This document shows, one piece after another, positions 1 through 5,838 of a stretch of 7,586 nucleotides of DNA. The first letter of the stretch is position 1. Each line of letters opens with the position of its first letter. A program made the translations under genes and the position numbers. The stretch comes from Pseudomonadota bacterium (lineage in GTDB: Bacteria > Pseudomonadota > Gammaproteobacteria > Xanthomonadales > Xanthomonadaceae), in assembly GCA_023423675.1 (NCBI GenBank), contig JAFAFD010000107.1:1-7586 (forward strand). The letters run 5' to 3'. The notes beneath the pieces were generated by a model. The model made no database searches. It was not told where the DNA came from and saw nothing but the letters and a program-made list of their open reading frames with translations.

Positions 1-73
1 ACTCTACCCACGTCGGACGACACCGTCATCGTGTTCCGGTTAGGCTCGGGGTTCCCCTGCCCCGGACTCTCCC

Positions 74-1075
74 ATGCGCGTGATCGCCGCCGCCCTGCTT
101 TCCTGCCTGCCGTTGTCCGCCCTGGCCGCGCCGCCACCGACCTACGGCCCGCGCCTGGAAGGCTTTGATTACGGCTATCCGGTGAAGACCTTCGCCCTGC
201 AGTCGCAGGGCCAGCCGCTGGAAATGACCTACCTGGACGTCACGCCGAAGAAGAAGGCGATCGGCGTGGTCGTGCTGCTGCACGGCAAGAATTTCTGCGC
301 GGCCACCTGGCAGCAGACCATCGCGCCGCTGGTGGCCGCCGGTTACCGGGTGATCGCACCGGACCAGGTGGGCTTCTGCAAGGCCAGCAAGCCCGAGCGC
401 TACCAGTATTCGTTCGGCCAGCTGGCCGCCAACACCCACGCACTGCTGCAGCAGCTGCAGCTCGGCGACCAGCCGGTGCACCTGGTCGGCCATTCGATGG
501 GCGGCATGCTCGCCATCCGCTACGCGCTGATGTACCCGCAGGATCTGCGCAGCCTGTCGCTGGTCAATCCAATCGGCCTGGAAGACTGGAAGGCGCTGGG
601 CGTGCCGTGGCGCAGCGTCGACGAGTGGTATGCCGGCGAACTGAAGACCAGCTATGACAGCATCCGCCGCTACCAGCTGGATGTGTACTACGACGGCCAG
701 TGGAAGCCCGCTTACGAGCACTGGGCACGCATGCAGTCGGGCATGTATGAAGGCGCGGGCAAGCAGGCGGTGGCCTGGAGCCAGGCGCTGACCTCGGACA
801 TGGTGTTCAACCAGCCGGTGGTCTACGAACTGAAACACCTGCAGGTACCGACCGCGTTGTTCATCGGCCAGAAGGACCGCACCGCGATCGGTCGCGACCG
901 CGCCTCACCGGAACTGAAGGCCACGCTGGGCAACTACCCCGCGCTGGGCAAGGCGGCCGCGGAAGCGATTCCCGGCGCAACCCTGGTCGAGTTCGCCGAG
1001 CTGGGGCACTCGCCGCAGGTGCAGGACCCGAAGCAGTTCAACGCGGCGCTGTTGAAGGTGCTGAAGACGCGTTGA
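74..1075 (+). CDS. Exported alpha/beta-fold hydrolase, substrate unknown
   Basis: A 333-residue alpha/beta hydrolase. Residues 1-19 look like a Sec signal peptide: an Arg near the N-terminus, a hydrophobic core, then an Ala-Leu-Ala-Ala end before a Pro-rich stretch, so the enzyme is probably periplasmic or secreted. Visible motifs are His70-Gly71 after a hydrophobic strand (oxyanion region), the nucleophile elbow GHSMGG with Ser141, Asp268 in GQKDR and His312 in ELGHSP. These give a complete Ser-Asp-His triad. The segment around residues 172-250 is the likely lid. Cys75 and Cys102 flank the first strands and could form a disulfide after export; this is inference. Only Met1 includes the signal peptide, but no good Shine-Dalgarno sequence precedes it, and bases 1-73 show no convincing promoter. 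The gene is alone on this strand and converges on the methionine operon, so context does not reveal a substrate. The family assignment is firm; esterase, lipase or haloperoxidase-like activity cannot be separated. Confidence 0.88.
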   Translation: MRVIAAALLSCLPLSALAAPPPTYGPRLEGFDYGYPVKTFALQSQGQPLEMTYLDVTPKKKAIGVVVLLHGKNFCAATWQQTIAPLVAAGYRVIAPDQVGFCKASKPERYQYSFGQLAANTHALLQQLQLGDQPVHLVGHSMGGMLAIRYALMYPQDLRSLSLVNPIGLEDWKALGVPWRSVDEWYAGELKTSYDSIRRYQLDVYYDGQWKPAYEHWARMQSGMYEGAGKQAVAWSQALTSDMVFNQPVVYELKHLQVPTALFIGQKDRTAIGRDRASPELKATLGNYPALGKAAAEAIPGATLVEFAELGHSPQVQDPKQFNAALLKVLKTR

Positions 1076-1092
1076 CCTGCCGGGCTCCCCTT

Positions 1093-1116
1093 GTAGAGCC
1101 GAGCCCATGCTCGGCT
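1093..1116 (+). repeat. SMAG-type palindromic repeat, unit 1
   Basis: GTAG (1093-1096) is followed by a perfect 8-base inverted repeat, AGCCGAGC (1097-1104) and GCTCGGCT (1109-1116), around a 4-base loop CCAT. A GTAG tag beside a short GC-rich palindrome is the hallmark of the SMAG repeats (a REP-like family) of Stenotrophomonas maltophilia. It faces unit 2, which is the same sequence inverted with one loop difference. Confidence 0.88.
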
Positions 1117-1145
1117 CATCGCGCAGGGCCGGCTACGTCAAGCTC

Positions 1146-1169
1146 AGCCGAGCATAGGCTCGGCTCTAC
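1146..1169 (-). repeat. SMAG-type palindromic repeat, unit 2 (inverted partner of unit 1)
   Basis: AGCCGAGC (1146-1153), loop ATAG, GCTCGGCT (1158-1165), then CTAC (1166-1169), so the GTAG tag is on the minus strand. Read on that strand it matches unit 1 at 23 of 24 positions. Units 1 and 2 therefore form a head-to-head pair with 24-base arms separated by 29 bases (1117-1145), which could fold into one long hairpin in RNA. Confidence 0.88.
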
Positions 1170-1181
1170 AGAAACGTGAGC

Positions 1182-1205
1182 AGCCGAACACGGGTTCGGC
1201 TCTAC
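1182..1205 (-). repeat. SMAG-type palindromic repeat, unit 3
   Basis: AGCCGAAC (1182-1189), loop ACGG, GTTCGGCT (1194-1201), then CTAC (1202-1205). It has the same architecture and orientation as unit 2. The stem differs by one compensated base pair, so pairing is preserved while the sequence drifts. Confidence 0.85.
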
Positions 1206-1226
1206 GAAGTTGCAGATCTACGGACG

Positions 1227-1249
1227 GTAGCGCCGGGCCATGCCCGGCG
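1227..1249 (+). repeat. SMAG-type palindromic repeat, unit 4 (divergent stem)
   Basis: GTAG (1227-1230) is followed by CGCCGGGC (1231-1238), a 3-base loop CAT and GCCCGGCG (1242-1249). The tag and stem length match the other units but the stem sequence belongs to a different subfamily. It lies 17 bases beyond the stop codon of hom, on the 3' side of the methionine operon. A transcript running off hom would contain it as a hairpin that could protect the mRNA end or aid termination. There is no T-run, so it is not a standard intrinsic terminator. Confidence 0.82.
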
Positions 1250-1266
1250 AGCGCAGCGGCAGGCCG

Positions 1267-2334
1267 TCAGCCCGCAATCCGCAACACGTCATCCAGCAGC
1301 GCCGCGGCCGTGACTTCCGCCCCGGCGCCCGGGCCCTGGATCAGCAGCGGTTGCTGGCGGTAGCGATCGCTGTGGATGGCCACGCGGTTGTCGGTGCCCG
1401 CCCCCTGTGCCAGCGGATGATCGGCGGGCAGCTCACGCAGTCCCACCTGTGCCCCACCGGCATCGACACGGCCAACGAAACGCAGCACCCGGCCTTGCGC
1501 GTGTGCCTGCTGCCAGCGCGCCTGCAGCGGCGCATCCAGTTGTTCCAGCGCGGCCAACGCATCAGCGAGCGGCACGTCTGCCAGCGCCGCCGGCACCAGC
1601 GACTCCACCTGCACCTGCGCCGCATCCAGCGCCAGCCCGCTGCTGCGGGCCAGGATCAGCAGCTTGCGCCGTACGTCCTCGCCGGACAGGTCCACGCGCG
1701 GATCGGGCTCGGTATAGCCGGCGTCCAGCGCTTCGCGCACCGCCAGCGAAAACGGTGAACGGCCGTCATAGCGATGGAACAGCCAGGCCAGCGATCCGGA
1801 CAGCACGCCTTCGATCGCATGGATGTGGTCGCCGCCGGCCACCAGTGCGCGCAGGCTGCTCAGCAGCGGCAAGCCGGCCCCCACGGTGGCGCTGTCACCG
1901 TAGCGCGCACCGCTGTCGGCGCAGCTTTCGGCAATGGCCTGCGCGCGCGCCAGCTGCGCACCGCGGCCCAGCTTGTTGGCCGTCACCACATGCACGCCGC
2001 GGGCCAGCCACTGCACGTGGCGTGCGGCCACGTCCTCGCTGGCCGTGGCATCGACCACCACGTCGCCGCGTTCCAGCCCTTCGGTGCTGGCCCACGGTGG
2101 CGAGCTCTGCCCGTCACGCGGCGCGCGTCGGGCCAGTTCCAGCGGCAGGGCCAGGTCGCGGTCGATGGCCAGCGCTGCGCGCGAGTTGGCCAGCCACTGC
2201 ACGCTGGGCAAGTCCAGCCCGCGCGCCTGCAGCGCCTGGTAGCGCTGCACGAAGGCCGTGCCCACCGTGCCGGTGCCAAGCAGGGCCAGGCGGCCACCAC
2301 CCAGCGCGGGAATCTCAGCGGCCAGCGCGCTCAT
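1267..2334 (-). CDS. hom: Homoserine dehydrogenase (monofunctional, no ACT domain)
   Basis: Cytosolic NAD(P)-dependent oxidoreductase that reduces aspartate semialdehyde to homoserine, the branch point to threonine and methionine. The 355 residues begin with a Rossmann fold whose dinucleotide loop is GTGTVG (20-25). TANK (118-121) is the usual Lys-bearing cofactor and substrate segment, followed by ATVGAGLP (149-156) and GVLSGSL (176-182). The substrate-binding signature GYTEPDPRVDLSGEDVRRK (206-224) includes the expected acidic residues and a conserved Lys224. The sequence resembles the dehydrogenase half of E. coli ThrA/MetL but lacks the aspartokinase domain, and it ends without the C-terminal ACT domain of many stand-alone Hom proteins, so feedback inhibition by threonine through ACT is not expected. 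Its ATG overlaps the metB stop by 4 bases (ATGA), indicating translational coupling as the last gene of metX-metB-hom. It may be labelled thrA or metL elsewhere; hom describes the domain content better. Confidence 0.94.
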   Translation of the reverse strand: MSALAAEIPALGGGRLALLGTGTVGTAFVQRYQALQARGLDLPSVQWLANSRAALAIDRDLALPLELARRAPRDGQSSPPWASTEGLERGDVVVDATASEDVAARHVQWLARGVHVVTANKLGRGAQLARAQAIAESCADSGARYGDSATVGAGLPLLSSLRALVAGGDHIHAIEGVLSGSLAWLFHRYDGRSPFSLAVREALDAGYTEPDPRVDLSGEDVRRKLLILARSSGLALDAAQVQVESLVPAALADVPLADALAALEQLDAPLQARWQQAHAQGRVLRFVGRVDAGGAQVGLRELPADHPLAQGAGTDNRVAIHSDRYRQQPLLIQGPGAGAEVTAAALLDDVLRIAG

Positions 2335-3566
2335 GCATCCACCACCTGTTTGTGGCGCACCGCAGCGCCGATCACCGCTTCGGCGCGCTGCAGCGCGGCG
2401 TCGAGGTCGGCCAGCAGGTCACGCTCGGCTTCGATGCCCACCGACAAGCGCAGCAGGCCTTCGCTGATGCCAGCGGCGGCACGTGCTTCGGCGGTCATCG
2501 CCGCATGGGTCATGGTGGCCGGGTGCGCGACCAGGCTTTCGACGCCGCCCAGCGATTCGGCCAGGGTGAAGTAGCGCAGGCCATCGACGAAGGCGCGCAC
2601 CGCCGCATGCGGATCCTCACCCTCGCAGGCCGCCAGTTCGAAGGACAGCATGGCGCCGAAACCACTCTGCTGGCGCGCGGCAATGGCGTGGCCGGGATGG
2701 TCGGCCAGGCCGGGGTAGTAGACGCGTGCCACGGCCGGATGCGCATCCAGCAGGGCCACGATCGAGGCGGTGTTCTCCTGGTGCGCGCGCAGGCGTGCGT
2801 CCAGCGTGCGCAGGCCGCGCAGGGTCAGGAAGGCATCGAACGGCGAACCGGTCAGGCCCAGCGCGTTGCCCCACCACACCAGCTGCTCGTGCACCGCCGG
2901 GTCGCGCGCGATCACTGCGCCGCCGACCACGTCACTGTGGCCGTTGATGTACTTGGTGGTCGAATGCAGCACCACGTCGGCACCGAACGACAGCGGCTGC
3001 TGCAGGGCCGGCGACAGGAAGGTGTTGTCCACCACCACCCGCGCACCGGCCTTGTGCGCGGCATCGATGACGAAGCGCAGGTCGGTGATGCGCAGCAGCG
3101 GGTTGGACGGCGTTTCCACCAGCACCAGCTTCGGCTGGCTGGCCAGCGCCTGGGCCAGCGCACGCGGGTCGGTGAGGTCGGCGGTGACCAGGGTGAAGTG
3201 GCCCTTCTTCGCCAGTGCATTGAACAGGCGCCAGCTGCCACCGTACGCATCGTGCGGCACCACCAGGGCATCGCCCGGCTCCAGCAGTGCATTCAGCACC
3301 AGGTTGATCGCGCCCATGCCGGTGGCGGTGATGACGCCGCCAGCGCCGCCTTCCAGTCCGGCCAGTGCTTCGCCCAGCAGGTCGCGGGTCGGGTTGCCGC
3401 TGCGCGTGTAGTCGTACTGCCGCTTGTTGCCGAAGCCATCGAAACTGAAATTGGACGACAGCACGATCGGCGGGGTGACCGCACCGTGGGCAGTGTCGCG
3501 GTCGATGCCGGCGCGGACAGCGGCAGTGGTGCGGCTACAGGACGGCTCGTTGGCGTACAGGCTCAT
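2331..3566 (-). CDS. metB: Cystathionine gamma-synthase (O-succinylhomoserine (thiol)-lyase)
   Basis: Cytosolic PLP enzyme of the Cys/Met-metabolism family. It joins an activated homoserine ester to cysteine to give cystathionine, the transsulfuration route to methionine. The 411 residues show the family signatures: YDYTRSGNPTRD (51-62) with the Tyr and Arg that contact the PLP phosphate, PHDAYGGS (104-111) with Tyr108 stacking on the cofactor ring, Asp180 in VVDNTF, and the Schiff-base Lys205 in HSTTKYINGHSD. Downstream blocks such as the WWGN...GLTGSPFDA region and FTLAESLGGVESL follow E. coli MetB closely, which favours cystathionine gamma-synthase over cystathionine gamma-lyase or O-acetylhomoserine sulfhydrylase. 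It is about 25 residues longer than E. coli MetB, split between an N-terminal extension and a C-terminal tail. Both ends overlap neighbours by 4 bases (ATGA with metX upstream and hom downstream), so it is the middle gene of a tightly coupled operon. Some gamma-lyase side activity cannot be excluded from sequence. Confidence 0.95.
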   Translation of the reverse strand: MSLYANEPSCSRTTAAVRAGIDRDTAHGAVTPPIVLSSNFSFDGFGNKRQYDYTRSGNPTRDLLGEALAGLEGGAGGVITATGMGAINLVLNALLEPGDALVVPHDAYGGSWRLFNALAKKGHFTLVTADLTDPRALAQALASQPKLVLVETPSNPLLRITDLRFVIDAAHKAGARVVVDNTFLSPALQQPLSFGADVVLHSTTKYINGHSDVVGGAVIARDPAVHEQLVWWGNALGLTGSPFDAFLTLRGLRTLDARLRAHQENTASIVALLDAHPAVARVYYPGLADHPGHAIAARQQSGFGAMLSFELAACEGEDPHAAVRAFVDGLRYFTLAESLGGVESLVAHPATMTHAAMTAEARAAAGISEGLLRLSVGIEAERDLLADLDAALQRAEAVIGAAVRHKQVVDA

Positions 3567-4594
3567 GCGGACTCTCCAGAAGTGCGGAAGGCGGTAGCGA
3601 GGATCGCGTCGATGCGATCGGTTTCTTTGAGGAAGGCGTCGTGGCCGTAGGGCGAGCGCAGCACGCGCAGGCTGCCGCGCGGGCCCAGCCCTTCGACCAG
3701 GCCGACCAGGTCGGCCAGCGGCACCAGGCGGTCACCTTCCACGGCCACCACCACGGTGGGCGGCAGGATCGCGGCAGGGTCGACGCGGTGCAGGTCGATC
3801 GATTCGGACAGCCGCAGGTAGGCGGTCACCGGCGTACGCGCCACGTACTGCGCACCGGCGGCATCGAGGTAGTCTTCGGCGGCCACGCGCACGCGGCCGT
3901 TGACCACTTCCGGCGCCGCGTCGAAGCGCTCGCCGAATTCTTCCGGGGTGCGGTAGCTGAGCATGGCGAACTGGCGGGCCAGGGCAAGGCCGTGGTCTTC
4001 ACCGCACTGCAGCTGGCCCAGCGCAACGGCACGGCGCTGCAGCGCGCGCCAGGCGGCGGCATACGGGTGCGGGCGGTGGGCACCGCTGGCCAGCACCAGC
4101 TGGCGCACGCGGCTGCGGTGGCGGATCGCGAACTGCTGGCCCACCAGCGCGCCATAGGAATAGCCGACGAAGGCCTTCAGCACGCGGATGCCGAGATGGT
4201 CCAGCAGCAGCGCCAGCGCATCGGCCTGGTCGGCGGTATCGATCGGCACGTCCAGCGCGCCATCGGCACCGATGAAATCGAAGGCCAGCACGCGCAGCTG
4301 CTGCGGATCCAGCGCGCGGCCGCTGCCGACCAGGCCTTCGGCCCAGCCCTTTTCGCTGAACTGTGCATTGGAGGCGACGTGGCGATGCGCGGAAATGCCG
4401 CCAGCCAGTACCACCACCGGCGCGTTGGCCGGCCCCACCCACTCGTAGCGCAGGCGCACCGGGCTGGCCCCGGCGTGGCGCATCGACAGCACGGCGGCGA
4501 ACTCGCCGCGCTCGGCATGCACGCGGTCATCGACCGGCACGCTGACGGGGACAAAGGATTCGGGACGGGCGGCGGTGCTGGGGGCGAAGCTCAT
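3563..4594 (-). CDS. metX: MetX-family homoserine O-acyltransferase (probably succinyl donor)
   Basis: Alpha/beta-hydrolase-fold acyltransferase that activates homoserine for methionine synthesis. With the start at 4594 it has 343 residues. The triad is Ser146 in GYSYG, Asp288 in EGDRLVP and His318 in SPYGHDAFL; the last block is typical of MetX. GWAEGLVGSGRALD (83-96) corresponds to the family's conserved ligand-binding segment. The nucleophile elbow and the short length differ from classical MetX (usually about 370-400 residues with a GGSMGG-type elbow), so this is a divergent branch. Acetyl- versus succinyl-CoA use is not directly readable; the adjacent E. coli-like metB suggests O-succinylhomoserine. 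Two in-frame upstream ATGs (4678 and 4666) would add 28 or 24 residues, but they lie in the riboswitch's P1 strand and its competing hairpin and the extension has no family features, so 4594 was chosen. A weak GGAT sits 6 bases before it. It is the first gene of the SAM-controlled operon and overlaps metB by ATGA. Confidence 0.85.
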   Translation of the reverse strand: MSFAPSTAARPESFVPVSVPVDDRVHAERGEFAAVLSMRHAGASPVRLRYEWVGPANAPVVVLAGGISAHRHVASNAQFSEKGWAEGLVGSGRALDPQQLRVLAFDFIGADGALDVPIDTADQADALALLLDHLGIRVLKAFVGYSYGALVGQQFAIRHRSRVRQLVLASGAHRPHPYAAAWRALQRRAVALGQLQCGEDHGLALARQFAMLSYRTPEEFGERFDAAPEVVNGRVRVAAEDYLDAAGAQYVARTPVTAYLRLSESIDLHRVDPAAILPPTVVVAVEGDRLVPLADLVGLVEGLGPRGSLRVLRSPYGHDAFLKETDRIDAILATAFRTSGESA

Positions 4595-4678
4595 GGCGGG
4601 ATCCGTGTGGGGAATCGGCCATCGAGCCTTCGCGGGGCTCGCGTTCGAGATGCACGTGCGGTGCATGGTTCGAACCAT
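4593..4678 (-). promoter_or_regulatory. Riboswitch expression platform / metX leader with competing hairpins
   Basis: Region from the 3' strand of aptamer helix P1 to the metX start. An anti-P1 hairpin is possible: ATGGT (4678-4674), loop TCGA, ACCAT (4669-4665), part of a perfect 14-base palindrome (4665-4678). A second hairpin pairs ATGCAC (4666-4661) with GTGCAT (4655-4650) and shares two bases with the first. A third pairs CGAGCC (4641-4636) with GGCTCG (4628-4623); it excludes an alternative CTCG-AACG-CGAG hairpin (4649-4638). ATGGC (4622-4618) can also pair with GCCAT (4597-4593), covering two bases of the metX start codon. No hairpin is followed by a U-run, so control of translation or Rho-dependent termination is more plausible than intrinsic termination. 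The helices are seen in the sequence; how they switch is inference. Confidence 0.55.
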
Positions 4679-4787
4679 CTTTCGGTGGACGCCACGGTCC
4701 CCGCAGGATTTGGCACCTACGCGGACGCTTTCGCGTCTGCGGGCTGCCCCGGCTTCAAAGGGCCTGTCCCTCTGCCGGTCTCGATGG
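4675..4787 (-). promoter_or_regulatory. SAM-I (S-box) riboswitch aptamer upstream of metX-metB-hom
   Basis: RNA element that binds S-adenosylmethionine and represses the downstream genes when SAM is plentiful. On the minus strand P1 is CCATC (4787-4783) with GATGG (4679-4675), extendable by one A-U pair. The conserved core follows in order: GAGGGAC (4772-4766), GGCCC-TTTGAAGCC (4764-4751), GGGGCAGCC (4750-4742; family consensus nearer CGGCAACC), a GACGC/GCGTC hairpin capped by a GAAA tetraloop (4737-4724), AGGTGCCAAATCCTGC (4718-4703), a P4-like hairpin GTGG-CGT-CCAC (4695-4685), and the closing GAAAGATGG. These blocks, their order and the position before metX agree with the S-box family. SAM-II and SAM/SAH classes lack this layout. 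Confidence 0.93.
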
Positions 4788-4794
4788 TGGAGCC

Positions 4795-4823
4795 ACGATG
4801 CCAGCCCTTTCCGCCACTGTCAA
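4795..4823 (-). promoter_or_regulatory. Sigma70-type promoter of the metX-metB-hom operon
   Basis: On the minus strand a perfect -35 TTGACA (4823-4818) is followed by a 17-base spacer and CATCGT (4800-4795), a weak -10 matching TATAAT at three positions. The expected transcription start, about 7 bases downstream near 4788, coincides with the first base of the riboswitch P1 helix. That is where S-box transcripts normally begin, and this agreement is the main support despite the poor -10. Confidence 0.65.
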
Positions 4824-4903
4824 TCCCTTCATGCGGATAGAGCGATGGAATAAATGAACCGCCATTCCGGGAACTGCGCCCGGTCCCCGTGTTCAGGATC
4901 GGC

Positions 4904-4909
4904 TACAGT
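4904..4909 (+). promoter_or_regulatory. Possible -10 box for the M23 peptidase gene
   Basis: TACAGT (4904-4909) lies 30 bases before the ATG at 4939 and resembles a -10 hexamer. The base window 17 upstream (4881-4886, CGGTCC) is not a recognisable -35, so this is weak. It is the best candidate in the short stretch between the divergent metX promoter and the gene; the rest of 4824-4938 shows nothing else clear. Confidence 0.25.
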
Positions 4910-4938
4910 CCCCAGCGCCCTTTCCGCTGGATCCATCA

Positions 4939-5823
4939 ATGCCCCGCCTGCCCCTGTCCTGCCTGCTGCTGCCCCTGCTGGCCAGCGCAACCGTCCACGC
5001 CAGCGACTGGCGCCAGGGCTGGGGACTGGTGCCGAAGCCCGGCACCGCTGCGGCTGGCGACGACGCCCCGCAGGCCGCGCCGACCACCCAGCTGCGCCTG
5101 CAGGCGATGGGCGGGCAATGGCAGGCACGCATCGACAATCCCTTGGCCGGCCCGGTGCAGATCGAACTGCGGCCGGCGCCCGGTGGCGCCATCGAGGGCC
5201 TGCCGGTGCGCTCACTGGTGCAGGGAGGTGGCAGCCTGGTGATCGGCCACCTGCCAGCCCCCGCCGAAGGACGCAGCCTGGACGTGCGCCTGCAGTCGGT
5301 GCCGGGCAATCCTGCCGCGCAGGCGGAGGACGTGGCCTACCGGCTGCCGTTCGAAGCACCGCAGCTGCGCGTGGACCAGGCCCCGAACGGCCGCTTCAGC
5401 CACCAGGACGAAGAGAACCGCGACGCGGTGGATTTCGCCCTGCCCGAGGCCACCCTGGTAATGGCCGCGCGCGAGGGCACCGTGATGCAGGTGCAGGATG
5501 GGTTCAAGGCCAATGGCCAGGACCGCGAACGCGATGCCGGCCGCGCCAACTTCATCCGCATCCTGCACAGCGACGGCAGCATGGCGCTGTACGGCCACCT
5601 GCAGGCCGGCGGCATGCGCGTGCGCCCGGGCCAGGCGGTGCAGGCCGGGCAGCCGATCGGCCTGTCCGGCAACAGCGGCTACAGCACCGCCCCGCACCTG
5701 CACTTCGTGGTCCAGGTCAACCGCGGCATGGACCTGCGCTCGGTGCCGGTGCGCATTTTCACCGCGCAGGGCCAGCTGCAGTTCGCCCGCCAGGGCGACG
5801 CCGACGGTGGCATCGGGCGCTGA
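4939..5823 (+). CDS. Exported M23 (LytM-type) zinc metallopeptidase
   Basis: A 294-residue protein with an N-terminal signal peptide (1-21: basic start, Leu-rich core, Val-His-Ala before Ser22), so it probably acts in the periplasm on peptidoglycan peptide crosslinks, the usual M23 role. Residues 22-140 form a strand-rich N-terminal domain with no recognisable motif. The peptidase domain covers about 141-280. Expected zinc ligands are His155 (FSHQ), Asp165 (AVDFALPE) and His255 in the HLH motif (253-255); His220 (YGHL) and His253 are the likely catalytic histidines. All are present, so the protein should be an active enzyme rather than a degenerate LytM activator such as EnvC or NlpD. No LysM or coiled coil is visible. 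Cys8 lies too early in the signal peptide to be a lipobox. The start is set by the signal peptide and by a GGAT 6 bases upstream. It is divergent from metX and 66 bases before prfC. The cleaved bond cannot be told from sequence. Confidence 0.9.
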   Translation: MPRLPLSCLLLPLLASATVHASDWRQGWGLVPKPGTAAAGDDAPQAAPTTQLRLQAMGGQWQARIDNPLAGPVQIELRPAPGGAIEGLPVRSLVQGGGSLVIGHLPAPAEGRSLDVRLQSVPGNPAAQAEDVAYRLPFEAPQLRVDQAPNGRFSHQDEENRDAVDFALPEATLVMAAREGTVMQVQDGFKANGQDRERDAGRANFIRILHSDGSMALYGHLQAGGMRVRPGQAVQAGQPIGLSGNSGYSTAPHLHFVVQVNRGMDLRSVPVRIFTAQGQLQFARQGDADGGIGR

Positions 5824-5838
5824 CCGGCCCCGGCCGGT
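5823..5838. repeat. Perfect inverted repeat overlapping the M23 gene stop
   Basis: ACCGGCC (5823-5829) and GGCCGGT (5832-5838) flank two bases. As RNA it gives a 6-pair stem with a CCCG loop starting on the last base of the stop codon. No T-run follows, so it is at best a weak terminator. Its last base is the first base of a TATAAT box. Confidence 0.6.

Noticed and set aside
1..7. CTAC at 4-7 as the end of a fifth SMAG unit
   Set aside because: Only the tag is visible at the window edge. The preceding bases are outside the window, and the ACT before it does not match the GGCT of the other units.
2331..2334. Overlaps at 2331-2334 and 3563-3566 as possible frameshifts or mis-called starts
   Set aside because: Both are clean ATGA stop/start overlaps between full-length genes and are best read as translational coupling.
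1407..3650. 747-codon forward open frame opposite hom and metB
   Set aside because: It runs antisense to two clearly recognisable enzymes, is rich in Arg, Ala and Pro/Gln/His as expected from the complement of GC-rich codons, and shows no domain. It is a shadow frame.
4623..4641. CGAGCC/GGCTCG hairpin as an intrinsic terminator of the riboswitch
   Set aside because: The 6-pair stem is real, but the following bases (ATGGCCGATT) contain no U-tract, so intrinsic termination is not supported. It is kept only as part of the expression platform.
3641..4840. 399-codon forward frame opposite metX
   Set aside because: Antisense to metX and its riboswitch; Gly/His/Gln-rich with no recognisable fold.
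5170..5320. N-terminal domain of the M23 protein as a separate or novel domain
   Set aside because: It is continuous with the peptidase, strand-rich and without distinctive motifs. Many M23 proteins carry such variable N-terminal regions, so nothing specific can be claimed.
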